Below are positions 24,450 to 35,800 of a DNA stretch of 64,000 nt, in pieces (the stretch's first letter is position 1; the number at the start of each line of letters is the position of its first letter). The stretch lies in NCBI GenBank assembly GCA_958496175.1, contig OY292277.1:37397050-37461049 (forward strand), in the 5' to 3' direction. This DNA is from Sisyra terminalis (lineage: Eukaryota; Arthropoda; Insecta; Neuroptera; Sisyridae). The position numbers were made by a program, and so were the translations under genes. Under the pieces are notes generated by a model. That model did not search any database. It was not told the origin of the DNA and saw only the letters and a program-made list of their open reading frames with translations.

Positions 24450-27400
24450 GGTGGCTAAATCGAAATTTAGACTCAGTTCATAAATTTGTTTTTTACTTTT
24501 AAGGGCATATTATTTTCTAGTTAAGTTAGTAAAAGGTTTTTGAAATCTTTTCTTATTAAGTATCGTTATTTTCTCTTTATTAGTCTTTCAATATATATTT
24601 TAATACCAATAACACTCTTAACAAAAATTAGTTTGTATAGGATATAGAGTATCTTATGAGCTTATGAGATTCAAAGTATTTTTCGTTCCAAGTATAAAGT
24701 AAAATTGATTTACAAAATTGATCATAAACAATATTTAAAATGAAATATGTGAATAAAAAAATATATTAACAAATTGTATAACAGCTTTAACGTAATTTAA
24801 TTAAATTTCTAAGAAATATAAAATCATTATGTACAATTACTTTCATTAAATTTTTAAATATGGTTAAATGCATTAATACCTTAATATAAGTAAGAGGACA
24901 GTAGAAAAGAGCTAATCAGAGCGTAAGTTCATTGCTCACATTATAATTAGCTATTCATACCTACTATTTTGATGACAGTGCATCAAACCATACATTTTTA
25001 TTAATTATTGGGATAGTGAAAATTTACGATATATTGGTATTATTATTTCCACTTGAGGAGCAAAGACAAGCAAAAAAAAAAAAAGGATTTTTAATGAAGG
25101 ATATTTAGGGAAAATTGTTTTCAAATATTGGAAATCTTGAAACTTTTATGGTTCCATATTAGTACTACCATATTCGCAACTTCATCTAAGCGACATTACA
25201 TTATGTCGATAATCAAATTAAATTTTGCTGGCCTTTTTTTTTCTTCTTTAGAAGCGTAGCTGTATCTCAAATACTTTTGGTATAATTCCTAGAATTAATA
25301 TCAATAAAAACTTTATTTTTAAAATCTTATTATTAAAATTTATTAAATTGACTAATATTATTTACGTCTATACTTAATTCATGACTTTTGCTATAAATTT
25401 TACTTAATCTTACTTTAATACTAACAGGCCAATTGTATTTAAAGAGGAATATATCTGCACAAAATAATTAAGAACCATCACTAGTGTGACCCTCTTTAAA
25501 AAGGTAATTTTTGGGTTATTTTTTAAGCAAAATCTAAGCTATTACTTTTAAATTTTGATACTATATTTCTTCATACTTCAAGAACATACAAAAAAATCAA
25601 ACAAAAATTTTGAATATTTGAAAAGTTATTAAATATCTCCTAGGTGCCCCATTGGTTCAGTGATTGTAACTTTCACACTGTCTGAAATAAAAATAAGGCA
25701 TTCAAATAGAATTTATTTCCCATATAAATGACTCATAATAGAAAAAATAAATAAAATATAAAGAAATGGAGGAGCTTTGAAATTGAATGTCAAAGTTTTG
25801 TACAAAAATCTGATCATTTTGGCAAAATTACAATTTTGGTGCGATCCAAAAGCGAGAGGGTTGTTGTATGGAAAATTGAGTACAACAAAAGAGAAGAAAA
25901 ACAGTTCGATCGGATAATATTTTATCCAATTACAACTTCAGCAAATTTCAATATATAGTTTTGCAAAAAACGCGTTGAAATATTCGACCAAGCTTAAACA
26001 ATAGCTCAGATAGTTGGTGCGCCTGTAATGGAGTATAGCTTCAAAAAATAATGTTTTTTTTTAAAAAAAAATTATACTAATGGTACCCCTGAAATAATTT
26101 TAGTGTTGGCTCAATAATTAGAGGGTTAATGATTTTTTGCTATATTTTGTGTTGTGATTCTTATAATTTTTATTTTTATAACGTTTATAAAAGGAATTTA
26201 TAACAGGAATTATAAATTCCTGTTAGCGAGTGAATTAAAGATAAAAAAGTGTGGAAAATCTAATAAAAGTAGTGTCAAAAGTAGCACTAAGTTCTAAGAG
26301 TGTTTACAGTACACTTGCTAGTGACAAAATTTGCAGAAGTACTATTTCCTATCTTCACATTCAACTTAGCCCTAGGAGATTTAACAGATTTAAAGCGGTT
26401 TTCGCATGGTTATAAAAAACTTTTGATGACCACCGTAGTAACACCTACATTTTAGAGAACCATACAGAAATAAAAAAGGATTGAAGTTCAAACGAAATAA
26501 ATATATTTTAAAGGAAATACAGAAAAATGTGTACTTCCATACAAGAAAGTTATGGGGTGCGATATGTAGTGATATTAGGTGTGCCGGAAACTAATGTCGT
26601 TTTTAAACCAATAGTCATTCAAGTGCCATTTATCAGTTTATAAGTTATTTCAAAGTGGTACTAAAGACATTTTATAATTGGAGTAATTTATCAACTTAGT
26701 GAAATTTACAAAATATTTTTTATTCCGAAATCTATATTGAAACGGTAGGACCAAAACCCCCAAAGAATATAAATTTGGTATTGTATGCTCTTTGAGTTTC
26801 TCAGGATACCAACGCAAAGTTATTACTAAAAACATATCCAATGTTTATCTAAGTGCATTAGAAGGTCATGAATACCAAATGAGTTTTTAAGTTCAAATTC
26901 GATAATTTTCATTTCTCCAACTGGTACCTACGAAATATGACAAAAAATTTAACCAATAAAAAGTTAAGGGGGAAAATAGTGCCAAACGTATGCCAACAAG
27001 TTGAAGATTTGTCAAATAGTCCTCATCAATCTTAATCGATTGGCCAAATGCCCAAAAGTGTTTAACAACTGTTATCATATAAAATTCTATGCTGCAACAC
27101 GGTAATGCAGGATCCCTATCTCGAAGAAAAGCTCTGGAAAAAACTAATTAATTAAGGGGAAGGTGATATTGCCGTAACCACTATAATCGTCTAAAGTTAT
27201 TTCATCGCATTTTAATTAATTTCAATCGTTACCACATTTACTATGTGGTAAAAGAATTTAAACCTTAAGTGATGTTAAAAACGTAATTTTTTGATATTGT
27301 CCATAGTAATCAATTGATTTTTACTAATATGGCATTTAAAATTTGCACACTAGATGTCATAAAGTTGATACTATTAAGGCTGATTATATCATTGATTTAA

Positions 27401-28250
27401 AATCAATAGTTGTGAGAAAATTTTGGGTTTTAATTGTATATTGAAAAAACGACATTCTTATCCGGTACATCTAATATACCTATTACAAGAATGCAAACAA
27501 TATGTTGTACCAATGTTAAGGTCCTCATTTTACGTAAAACTTTTCATTTTATTCACCTTGTGATTAATTTGACGATACGAAATCCTAAGAGCAATACAAA
27601 GAATGTGACAATCTCATTATTTTTTTATATATTTTAATCATCTTGTTTGATCTTAGAACGGTCAACGCCCCGTCGTTCGCAGTATATCATTAAAATGATT
27701 AATATCATCATCATCATCCTGCTAGGATAGGCTTTAATCCCATCCCTCTCTCTATCAATAAACACTATTTTAAACACAACTAGTAATTAATACAAATACT
27801 TTCACTCTTACGCTTTAATTTCTATCCGATATATTTTCGAGTTGTTTAAGGCGACAGTCTATATTCGACAACGAATGTTATTGAACTTGGAAGTTATTGT
27901 TGGTCCATGAAGCAAAATTGAGAAAGTTGTCGAAGAGAATCAATGTGAAGAAGAAAAGGTCGATAATTAGGACTCAATTATATGAAATGCTCGTGCAGAT
28001 TTAGAACGAATTAATTTTTTTAAGTATGAAATTCATAAGTTATTTCCTTCTGTCTTCTTTGCTTCTTTGATCATAGTATATTATTTATTTAAAAGTCCGA
28101 GTGAAAACAAAACATTGCTTCAGATAAAGAGATCGTGACGTGCATCACCTACTTAACGATAAAACGATAATGATATTTGTATTATATTTTTTTCTATAAA
28201 CGAGAGGAATATGAGTTCTATGTTATTGGACCAAAGCGAATGGCTAGTCA
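24450..28250. other. no gene seen; possible lone mariner-like terminus
   Basis: AT-rich. ATTAGGTGTGCCGGAAACTA followed by ATGTCGTTTTTAAA at 26574-26607 resembles a mariner terminal repeat, but no transposase or opposite end follows. The minus frames at 26650-26841 and 26893-27078 are not recognisable. Confidence 0.4.
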
Positions 28251-28532
28251 AAAATTGATAATTGTGAGAAATAGCTAAGTAGCAAAGCGCGTAGTTGTTA
28301 AAATGCCGTCGGCTTTTTGTAGATCAACACGTTGCCGATTTTGTAGGCATCATGATGATAATGATTGGTGATGATGCTGATGCTACTACTCTCCAAGTAG
28401 ATGTTGATGGACCCAATCTAGGCCACCAACACTTTCCCTGTTCACTTGTTTGGTTGGTATGTCTATCCGCGCTTCGCCCTTTTCATTACCACCTGTAACG
28501 AAAATACTTGCAATATTCCATTGACTAATTCG

Positions 28533-28890
28533 GACGGAGTGGAAAATCCTATAAAAACTTTCTTTTCGAACAGATCCTGCTAGCCACTTGCTCGGAACAC
28601 ATATGTTACTGGCAATGTTTGGCAAGGCTCAGGCCTTATAACTCCAGACTAACCATGAAATTGAGCCGAAGGTTAATAACACTTACACTTCCGAACGACA
28701 AAGAAAGTTTAATATATTTCGAAAATTTCGAGCAGCATCGGAACAGGTGTACAAATTTATCAGATTGCACCCGGAAGGCATTGATTTAATGAGAAATATA
28801 AGGTGTAATGATGAAGTGATTGAGAAGGATTTGATCAGCCGCGAAAAGATCAAATCGCAGTTATTAGAAAGGAGATTATCCACTTACTAA
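28533..28890 (+). pseudogene. FLYWCH-like zinc-finger remnant, frameshifted
   Basis: One plus frame reads SGKSYKNFLFEQILLATCSE then HICYWQCLARLRPYNSRLTM. This recalls the FLYWCH finger, with a GK start, a YWxC core and an ARL block. The next expected element, NHEIEP, is found in another frame directly after it, and that frame stays open for about 80 codons (SERQRKFNIFRKFRAASEQV, then LHPEGIDLMRNIRCNDEVIE and a stop after LERRLSTY). The segment is clearly less AT-rich than its surroundings. FLYWCH fingers bind DNA or protein and occur in mod(mdg4)-type insect exons and in transposon-derived genes. Either this is a decayed copy with one frameshift, or the second part is an exon starting after an acceptor (ctccag, ending 28646). 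Confidence 0.4.
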
Positions 28891-30190
28891 AATTTGATAC
28901 GTTAAATAGCTGATAGCAAAAATAGATTCATACTCCCAAAAAAATAAACGCCTCAAAGACATAAATCAAAAATATTCAAATTTCCTTTGACTTCAATTTC
29001 GATTTCCTTTTCGAAATCATTCAATACATTCAACCATTCCAAATTCACTGATTTATTAACTTCCTTGATCATTTTTTTGGGTAAAATACACCGTTTTTTT
29101 TGAGAAACAGTTTTTTTTTTTTTTGTTGATATTAATCATTGTCTGACTTGCACAAATCGGCATGTTTGACTAATGTACGCGAGGCTGTAATAAAATTCAA
29201 ATAAGGAATGCAATTAACTAGATTGTGCCTTGGGTAATTACACTAAATGAAAATAGTTTTCAATCACTTTATACTATTCGCTTTTACTCGCTTTGGGGGC
29301 CCACCCATGCTTCAAATTCGATAATTGAAATGTTAATGAGGAACAAAACGATTTCAATCACATATTAACTGGAAAATTTTCAATAAAATTTGTTAATTTC
29401 TTAAAATAATTACAACACAAAAATTTTAAATTAATCTTTAATACTTTTTTTTTAAATCATTGAAAGTTTTATCAAAACCGAAAATTTTATACGCATCTCG
29501 CTAATTTATTTCAATTACATTCAACTATTGAACTATGTATAAAAATGACAAGAAAAAATAACAGAAATCATATTTTAATCAATTTAAATTCATAAAATTT
29601 CTAAAACTAATTCGGTTATGATACTTTCTAGTTATAAATTAATTTATCACTGTTGAATGGTACTTAAATTTTAAACAACTTGATAAGCATATACTCTTAT
29701 TTTTACTTTCTGGTCAAACTAATTTGGCAAGAACAAGTCATACCATAAACTAAAGCAATTTAATTAAGAGAATACAGCTTCAAAGTTTAGGTGCATTTTC
29801 ATGTTGTCGCTAGTCGCTAGTTAGTAGCGACAAATGTGGTCACGTGTCTAAAATGTAACATGTGCAACATCTGCAGAAAGTAGCGATAAAGCAAAATTTT
29901 GTTTAGGTTTTTCGCTGGATTCTGTCAGATATTTCCTGCATGTCATATTCACCAGACATGATTTTCCCTATTAATACGTATTCAAAATAAGTACATAATT
30001 GATGTATTTATTACTGATAAGTTGAATGATTACTAACATGTATTAATAATTATAACTCGTAATTATATAGGTACACATAAATACACAATAAAATAAAGTG
30101 GTTAAATCGATAAATTGACATTCGATAGAGAGTCTCATTTGTCCCTTTTGGTTAATGGCAAAAAGAATCGATTAATAGGAAAGCTAGAGC

Positions 30191-30904
30191 TTAAGGGTGG
30201 ATCACCGTCAAAAAAAAAATCGTTTTTTTTTCTCCATAAATGTCTTCTTATAATATTCAAGAATAACGTGTTAAAAGGATTGAAATAGCTGACTTATGTA
30301 TTTTCACTGATAAAAATTGAATAAATTGATAATAACATAAAAAAATATCATAAAAATACTTTAAATGCGTTTTTCTCGAAATCAACTTTTTAAAACTGGG
30401 AGACAAGATTTCTCAGAAACTATCCGACGGATTGACTTGAAACTGGAGAGTGTTATAGTTCAAGATGTCTTCTTGGTACTGAACCTCTGAAATTGGCAAA
30501 ACCTCCCCCCCTCAAAGTGGGAGAGGAGGAAAGGTCCAAAAAAAGGTCGTTTTTTTAAACTTTTTTTTTCAAAGTCGCGGCATTTTGTGAATTTTCAACT
30601 TTTTTCGGATTTTCGAGGTTCAGTACCAAGAAGACGCATTACCAAAACCTAAATTCTTTGGAAAATCATGATCCGACTTCCGGTTTCCGAGAAAACTTGT
30701 CTCCCGTTTGCCTCCTCATTTTTGAGGACCCTTTTTTTAAGCGCTGTACAAGGGAGAAGGGGACATATCGGGGCAAATAAAAAAAAATAGTTCAACATTT
30801 CAACTTTTACATACCGATGACCGTTTTTTAATATATTTAAAAAAAATGGCAGCAGTTTTAAAAAAGTCATTTTTTTTTACGTTCTGACGGTGATCCACCC
30901 TTAA
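30191..30904. mobile_element. TTAA-flanked non-autonomous DNA transposon with internal inverted repeats
   Basis: TTAA at 30191-30194 and 30901-30904 brackets the terminal repeats GGGTGGATCACCGTCA and TGACGGTGATCCACCC. Inside, GTCTTCTTGGTACTGAACCT and its mirror AGGTTCAGTACCAAGAAGAC form a second inverted pair. No transposase frame is visible. A TTAA target fits piggyBac or Kolobok-type machinery; which one cannot be told from the ends alone. It interrupts the older repeat 29790-31367. Confidence 0.8.
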
Positions 30905-30954
30905 CTACTATATAGCTGTACTATATAGAGTTTTATTTTGCAAATTGGACTCTA

Positions 30955-31165
30955 AGAAAACAGAAACATAAGTACCTGGAAAGCTTTGAATAGTGGTGCT
31001 GGAGAAGAGTCCAAAAATTAAATGGGCGAATCGAGTCGCTAACGTTGAAGTGTTTAGAAGAGTCAACGTAAAAATAATTATTATCGATACAGTGACAACG
31101 ACGAAAGATAGCTAGGTGGGTGACATGTTAAGAAGAGACGGATTCATACTTGATATAGTGTTTTC
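30955..31165 (+). pseudogene. LINE RT C-terminal fragment nested in an older repeat
   Basis: It reads YLESFE, stop, WCWRRVQKLNGRIESLTLKC, LEEST, then in another frame VGDMLRRDGFILDIV. This matches the CWRRM..W.D.V.NE.VL tail and the WIGHxLRRDG block of insect non-LTR reverse transcriptases. It is short and broken, and lies between the right end of the TTAA-flanked element and the right end of the outer repeat. Confidence 0.6.
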
Positions 31166-31957
31166 CAAACTTTCAGAATCTGTTCTATAATTTTTGCAAT
31201 GTTGAGAACTTCTCATTAAAAATTTTGACCACAAAAATGTTTTGTGTGATTTGGTTATTACCCCAAAATATATTTTGCCTCAAATTTTGGCGCACATGTT
31301 ACATTTTTAGTCACGTGACCATATTTTTCGCTAAAAACCAGCGACTAGCGACTACATGAAAATGCACTTTGAATCAAAGCTCTAGAAAGCTTAAAAAGAG
31401 AAACATGTACGCTAGTACCATAGCGATTTTTTATCTGAAAATTTGTCTCTTTTTCTATGCAGTATCAATTTTTCGATTAGCTTTACGGCCCCAGGATGGT
31501 ATTTTTAGGGTTAAAAAATTCATTACTTATTAAAGTTTTGTGTAAACTATTAATTTCTTTTTATTCCCTCATTCATCATTCTGGGGGCCTGTCTTAAGTA
31601 TTCCCCTGGGATTGAAAAATAACTATTGCGGTTCAGTTTTGATTCTAGTTCTAATTGTTTAGACCTGCTTCTGAGATGAATCTCAGGAAACAGCAACCGA
31701 ATTGGATCTTTACGCTTATTTCCCAGCTCAAAGTGCAGGTGGCCCAAGATAGCTGAGACGACTTTGAGTCGTAGCTGGGCAGTCAAACAGTAAAATAGAA
31801 GCAGTTTCTTCCTCTCCACCGCATATCCTGTATGCACTTGGCTCAGTATTTATTTCTATACTTGAGAGATGCTTCCTCAAATTGCAGTGTCCTATGAATA
31901 GCTACTACTGTGATCAAATTGAAAGGTGACACTGGTTATAATCTTCAAATATTTTAT

Positions 31958-32221
31958 TTATTCATACACGTTTATTTCGTTTGCATAAAAGTGTTCCCCA
32001 CCCTTCAATAAACACTTGTGTTAACGTGTTTCCCATTCCTGAAAATATGCATTAAATATTATTTCCGGAATAGCCTTCAATTCTTTCAGCGGTTCACGCT
32101 TAATATCTTCTATGGATTCAAAACGATTTCTCCAGAGTGGTCTTTTCAATATTCTGAACAGCCAAAAGTCACAAGAAGCTAGATCAGGTGAATAGGGTGG
32201 TTGCGGTATGAAATGAATTTC
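31958..32221 (-). pseudogene. mariner transposase C-terminal fragment
   Basis: 88 codons in one frame, starting EIHFIPQPPYSPDLASCDFW and continuing through FESIEDIKREPLKELKAIPE to FQEWETR, then a stop, then HKCLLKGGEHFYANEINVYE and the natural terminator. PPYSPDLASCDFWLF is the mariner block holding the third catalytic Asp. The internal stop replaces the Trp normally seen in the RWHKC motif. Sequence upstream of codon 1 is not recognisable, and the 5' two thirds with the other two catalytic Asp residues are absent. It is a dead copy, followed by a SINE remnant at 32289. Confidence 0.8.
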
Positions 32222-32288
32222 GAGCCAAAAACTCCCAAAAAGACATTGAGTGGATTTGAAACCAACCGGGGCTTAATACGCCTGAGCA

Positions 32289-32362
32289 CTTTTATTCACT
32301 CTGGAGTCGCTAAAGACCTTAGTAGTAATAAAGCGACGGTAAAAAACAATTAAAAAATAATA
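32289..32362 (+). mobile_element. SINE 3' body fragment, same family
   Basis: Contains AGTCGCTAAAGACCTTAGTA followed by GTAATAAAGCGACGGTA and an A-rich end, the conserved 3' body of the family. The head just upstream (32248-32285) is too diverged to score. Confidence 0.65.
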
Positions 32363-32649
32363 ATACCCATTAGCTAGACCGGAGACTCTAGCATGGGTTT
32401 TTAGGTTCAAAAAAAATGAGGATCTCTGGGTTGGCGAAAATGGGAAGCAGATTCGATATACATTTGTTTTCCATCAAATTACGACCCTTTATGTATTATT
32501 ATTGAAAGGAAAATTGTGAAAATAAGAATTTGATTTACTTTTGGATGAAAATTTATTTTAAGACATTTCTTCATCTAGCCAGTTATACTACTGTCCACGG
32601 ATTGGGTAGTTTCTGTTTTTATTTTAAGGTAGTTTTTCCAATGTACATA

Positions 32650-32812
32650 GGACGATAAGTAGAGTGAATCCACCCCAGAAGGATATCTGGTCCATAATTT
32701 CAAGGTATGCAAGGTAATTGCAAGATCAATGTATCTTATTAATTATTACCAACAAACCTTGAAATTATGAACCAGATATCCTTCTAGGGCCGATTCACTA
32801 TACTTATCGTCC
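32650..32812. mobile_element. hairpin MITE, TA-flanked
   Basis: Ends GGACGATAAGTA and TACTTATCGTCC between TA dinucleotides. The arms of about 55 bp also share AGAAGGATATCTGGT and AATTTCAAGGT. Total 163 bp, non-coding. Confidence 0.8.
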
Positions 32813-35800
32813 TATCCTTTCATTAGTTCAAGGTATTGGTTGCCTACAAAGATTTATCGTAGAAGATTGGATCGAGAAATATTGTTAAAACATTATAATC
32901 CTTCTAGGATCCTGTGTAGTGGATCTCAAAAAATAATCCTCCACATTTCCCTCTAACAATAGAACACTGATTTCTGTGACTAAATAATCTCATTTTACTG
33001 TTTTATTTGGTTATGTGAAGTTGTAATTAAATGATATTTTATTTGCTTCATAGTTTCTTTATCTTCATTGCATTTAAGCTGCTTCAATCATCATTTCAAA
33101 TCCAACTCATAGTCTATTCCGGTCTATTTTCCACTAGATGGAATGTGTTTTCAGTATGAAGAGATTCATTAAAATTCGCTCATCTGAAATCGGTAAAGAC
33201 GGATGAAAAAAATCATTCATAAATGAATAATTGATGTTGCCACTACTTACCTATTTTATAACATGTATCTACACAGCATTCCTACTCATGACATTGAATA
33301 TTTTCTCTTTCGTGACGGAAGGCCTCCACTTGTTCAACGTTCATAACTTACAGATATATAAAATGTGTAAAGAGACATTCTCTTCGTTGCACGATCGTGG
33401 ATGGATGTACCATTGATGATTTCTCTCATCGATATGGAATTATATTATATTCAAATGTTCGTAAGTCATCGTCGACCATTGTTTCTTTTTTATCGAACAC
33501 ACAACTATAATTGATACGTGTTGAACGTATTATGGGAAAAGAAAAGGAATCGAAGAAATGACTATGGGACCCAGTGCAATTGTCTGTCTATCATTTATGG
33601 ACATTTTTAACAATTTAATTTTGCAATAAAGAATAAAAAGAATTACCACCCATTAAGCATGTGAGCAATTATGTTCGTTTTGGGAGATTCAGTATGGAAA
33701 AAACTTTTACTTGACGATCTTTCGTAGGAGCTCGAATTTCTGAATTGGTGTCTGGGCCAGGGTCACCCATACCTGACGGCCATGGTCACAATTTGTAAAG
33801 AGAGAGTAAAAGTCTCCACATAACACAATCCGTGTACCTACGAAGTGAAAAGATCAAAGACAAATCTACCGAACCATAGCGATCCAAATGCAGGTGTTAC
33901 TTTCCTAATTCCATCTAAATATACCTACCTTCGATCAATTTTCGCTGAAAAAACACACGGATAGCACAAGAAAGAATTACCTAACGAAATAGGAAGAAAA
34001 AAGAAACAATATTTAATTAGTCAATTATATAATTATCATTGTTTTTCGAGAACACAGTCAGCTTTTATACAATAATGCAATTTGCTTATTTTCCCAATAA
34101 AAATCTCAGTTAGACATCACTGTCATATACATTTATTAATAAATATTTATATACTTTTAATATATTAATCAATTTGTTACTATCTATTTATCTCACTTTT
34201 AGCTCGATCATTTTTTATATTGATATAATTGTATAAACAAATTTATTACGTATAGGCCATGTGCACTTTGAAAATTATAATCAAGCTTTTCTTTTATGTA
34301 AATTAGGTTTTGTGCACAGCCTTTAAATTATAAGTTACATTTGATAACATATTGCTAAAACGTAGTTTTAAGACAATAATAGCAAAAAAGAAAATACACG
34401 ATTAAAGATGATGAAAATATTACAACCAAGAAAAATTAATTATTTATTATGTTTGTGTTTTGGCTTAAAATAGTAATTATATTCTTGTTATTTATAAAAG
34501 GAATTTCAGAAATCTTAATTATTATTTAATAATCATGAATGGCATATATTTTTCAGATTGAGAAATTGATATGTTAAAAAAACTAAAATCATTATTTTTG
34601 GTTTGGTTAATATGTCAATTGATTCAATATAAATCGGGTATATTATATATATTCTCAATGACGTAATTAAAAATTTATTCATTTTGTTTGAAAAAATAAA
34701 GTGTAATACCATCGTGAAGTGTTAGTTTTTCAATAATTTTCGTCAAAAGTTAAAAAGTTTTCATAAAAATAGGGTTTTGTTGCATAATCAAACAATTTTT
34801 AATGGTGCAACGTTTCATCAACTACTTGTTAACTTCATCAAGCGAAATTTGAAGTCAACAGTCAGTTGATGAAACACTGAGATTTTTTTACTTCAGATAT
34901 AAAATGTGCTCCAATTGCATAGTAAATTAATTCTCTAGGTCTTAGAGTCTGGGATATGAACATCGTGGCTATTTTTGTTAATTATTACTTCATACAGTAC
35001 TAAAAGTTCATTTGATATATTGGATTATAAGGTATAGGTATAAACTGAAACGCCGATGCCGAATATTTTTATTTGGAAATAAAATAAGTATATTTTTCAG
35101 AGTACAATTTTTATATATTTTTGAAGGAAGTTGAGGGTTCAACAAAAAAGGTTTCTTACTATTTTTTGTTAAATTTACTTATCTTAAAGTTACTTAAGGT
35201 TAACTGTTCAACTCTGACCTTAAATTATTATGAAAGAAGTAAACTTATCAAAAAATACTAAGAAGCCTTTTTTGTAGAGCAATCAATTTCCTTCAAGAAT
35301 ATATGTTGTATAATGGTTTTAATGGGGTTCTTAAAAGTTTTGAGAAAAAAAAATCCGCTTTGGATTAAAAAATAGAAAATTGCGATGATATACTCTTCAA
35401 AAGCAATATAAAGGACTGAAAATATTACAATATTTTTTGTGATTCTGAATAATATTAACTGAATATATTTTTAATAAGAAAATTGTTAATTTTTTTGACT
35501 CAGCTTAATAGAAATATACAATTTTATAAGTGGCCTGCGGAGTTATTATGTATATCCAAATTGGCTTGCAATATCATTTGGGTTTATCACCCCTGGAATA
35601 GATCGAATTTAACATCTGTTCAAAAATTCAAGTTTTGTTTTAAGAGGATAAAAAAGGACAACAATTTTTAAGTTTAAAACTTTCCTATTTATCATACGTA
35701 ATTAAAACGTAATTGTTTCATTTTTTGAAGAATTTTATTAAAATTTGGTCAAAATGATCTTGAGACTTTCGGCTTTAACCTAATGAAGGCTAAATTTTCT

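Larger units (their letters stand above)
29790..31367. mobile_element. older inverted-repeat element carrying nested insertions
   Basis: Left end GGTGCATTTTCATGTTGTCG, right end CGACTACATGAAAATGCAC. With the nested TTAA element and LINE piece removed, its halves match the uninterrupted relative at 8469-8882 in reverse orientation (shared TAACATGTG, TCGATAGAGAG..CTCATTTGT and TAGCGACTACATGA segments). Confidence 0.7.

Noticed and set aside
26574..27078. possible mariner element starting with a terminal-repeat-like sequence
   Set aside because: No matching right end and no transposase motif in any frame; the two minus frames do not resemble one.
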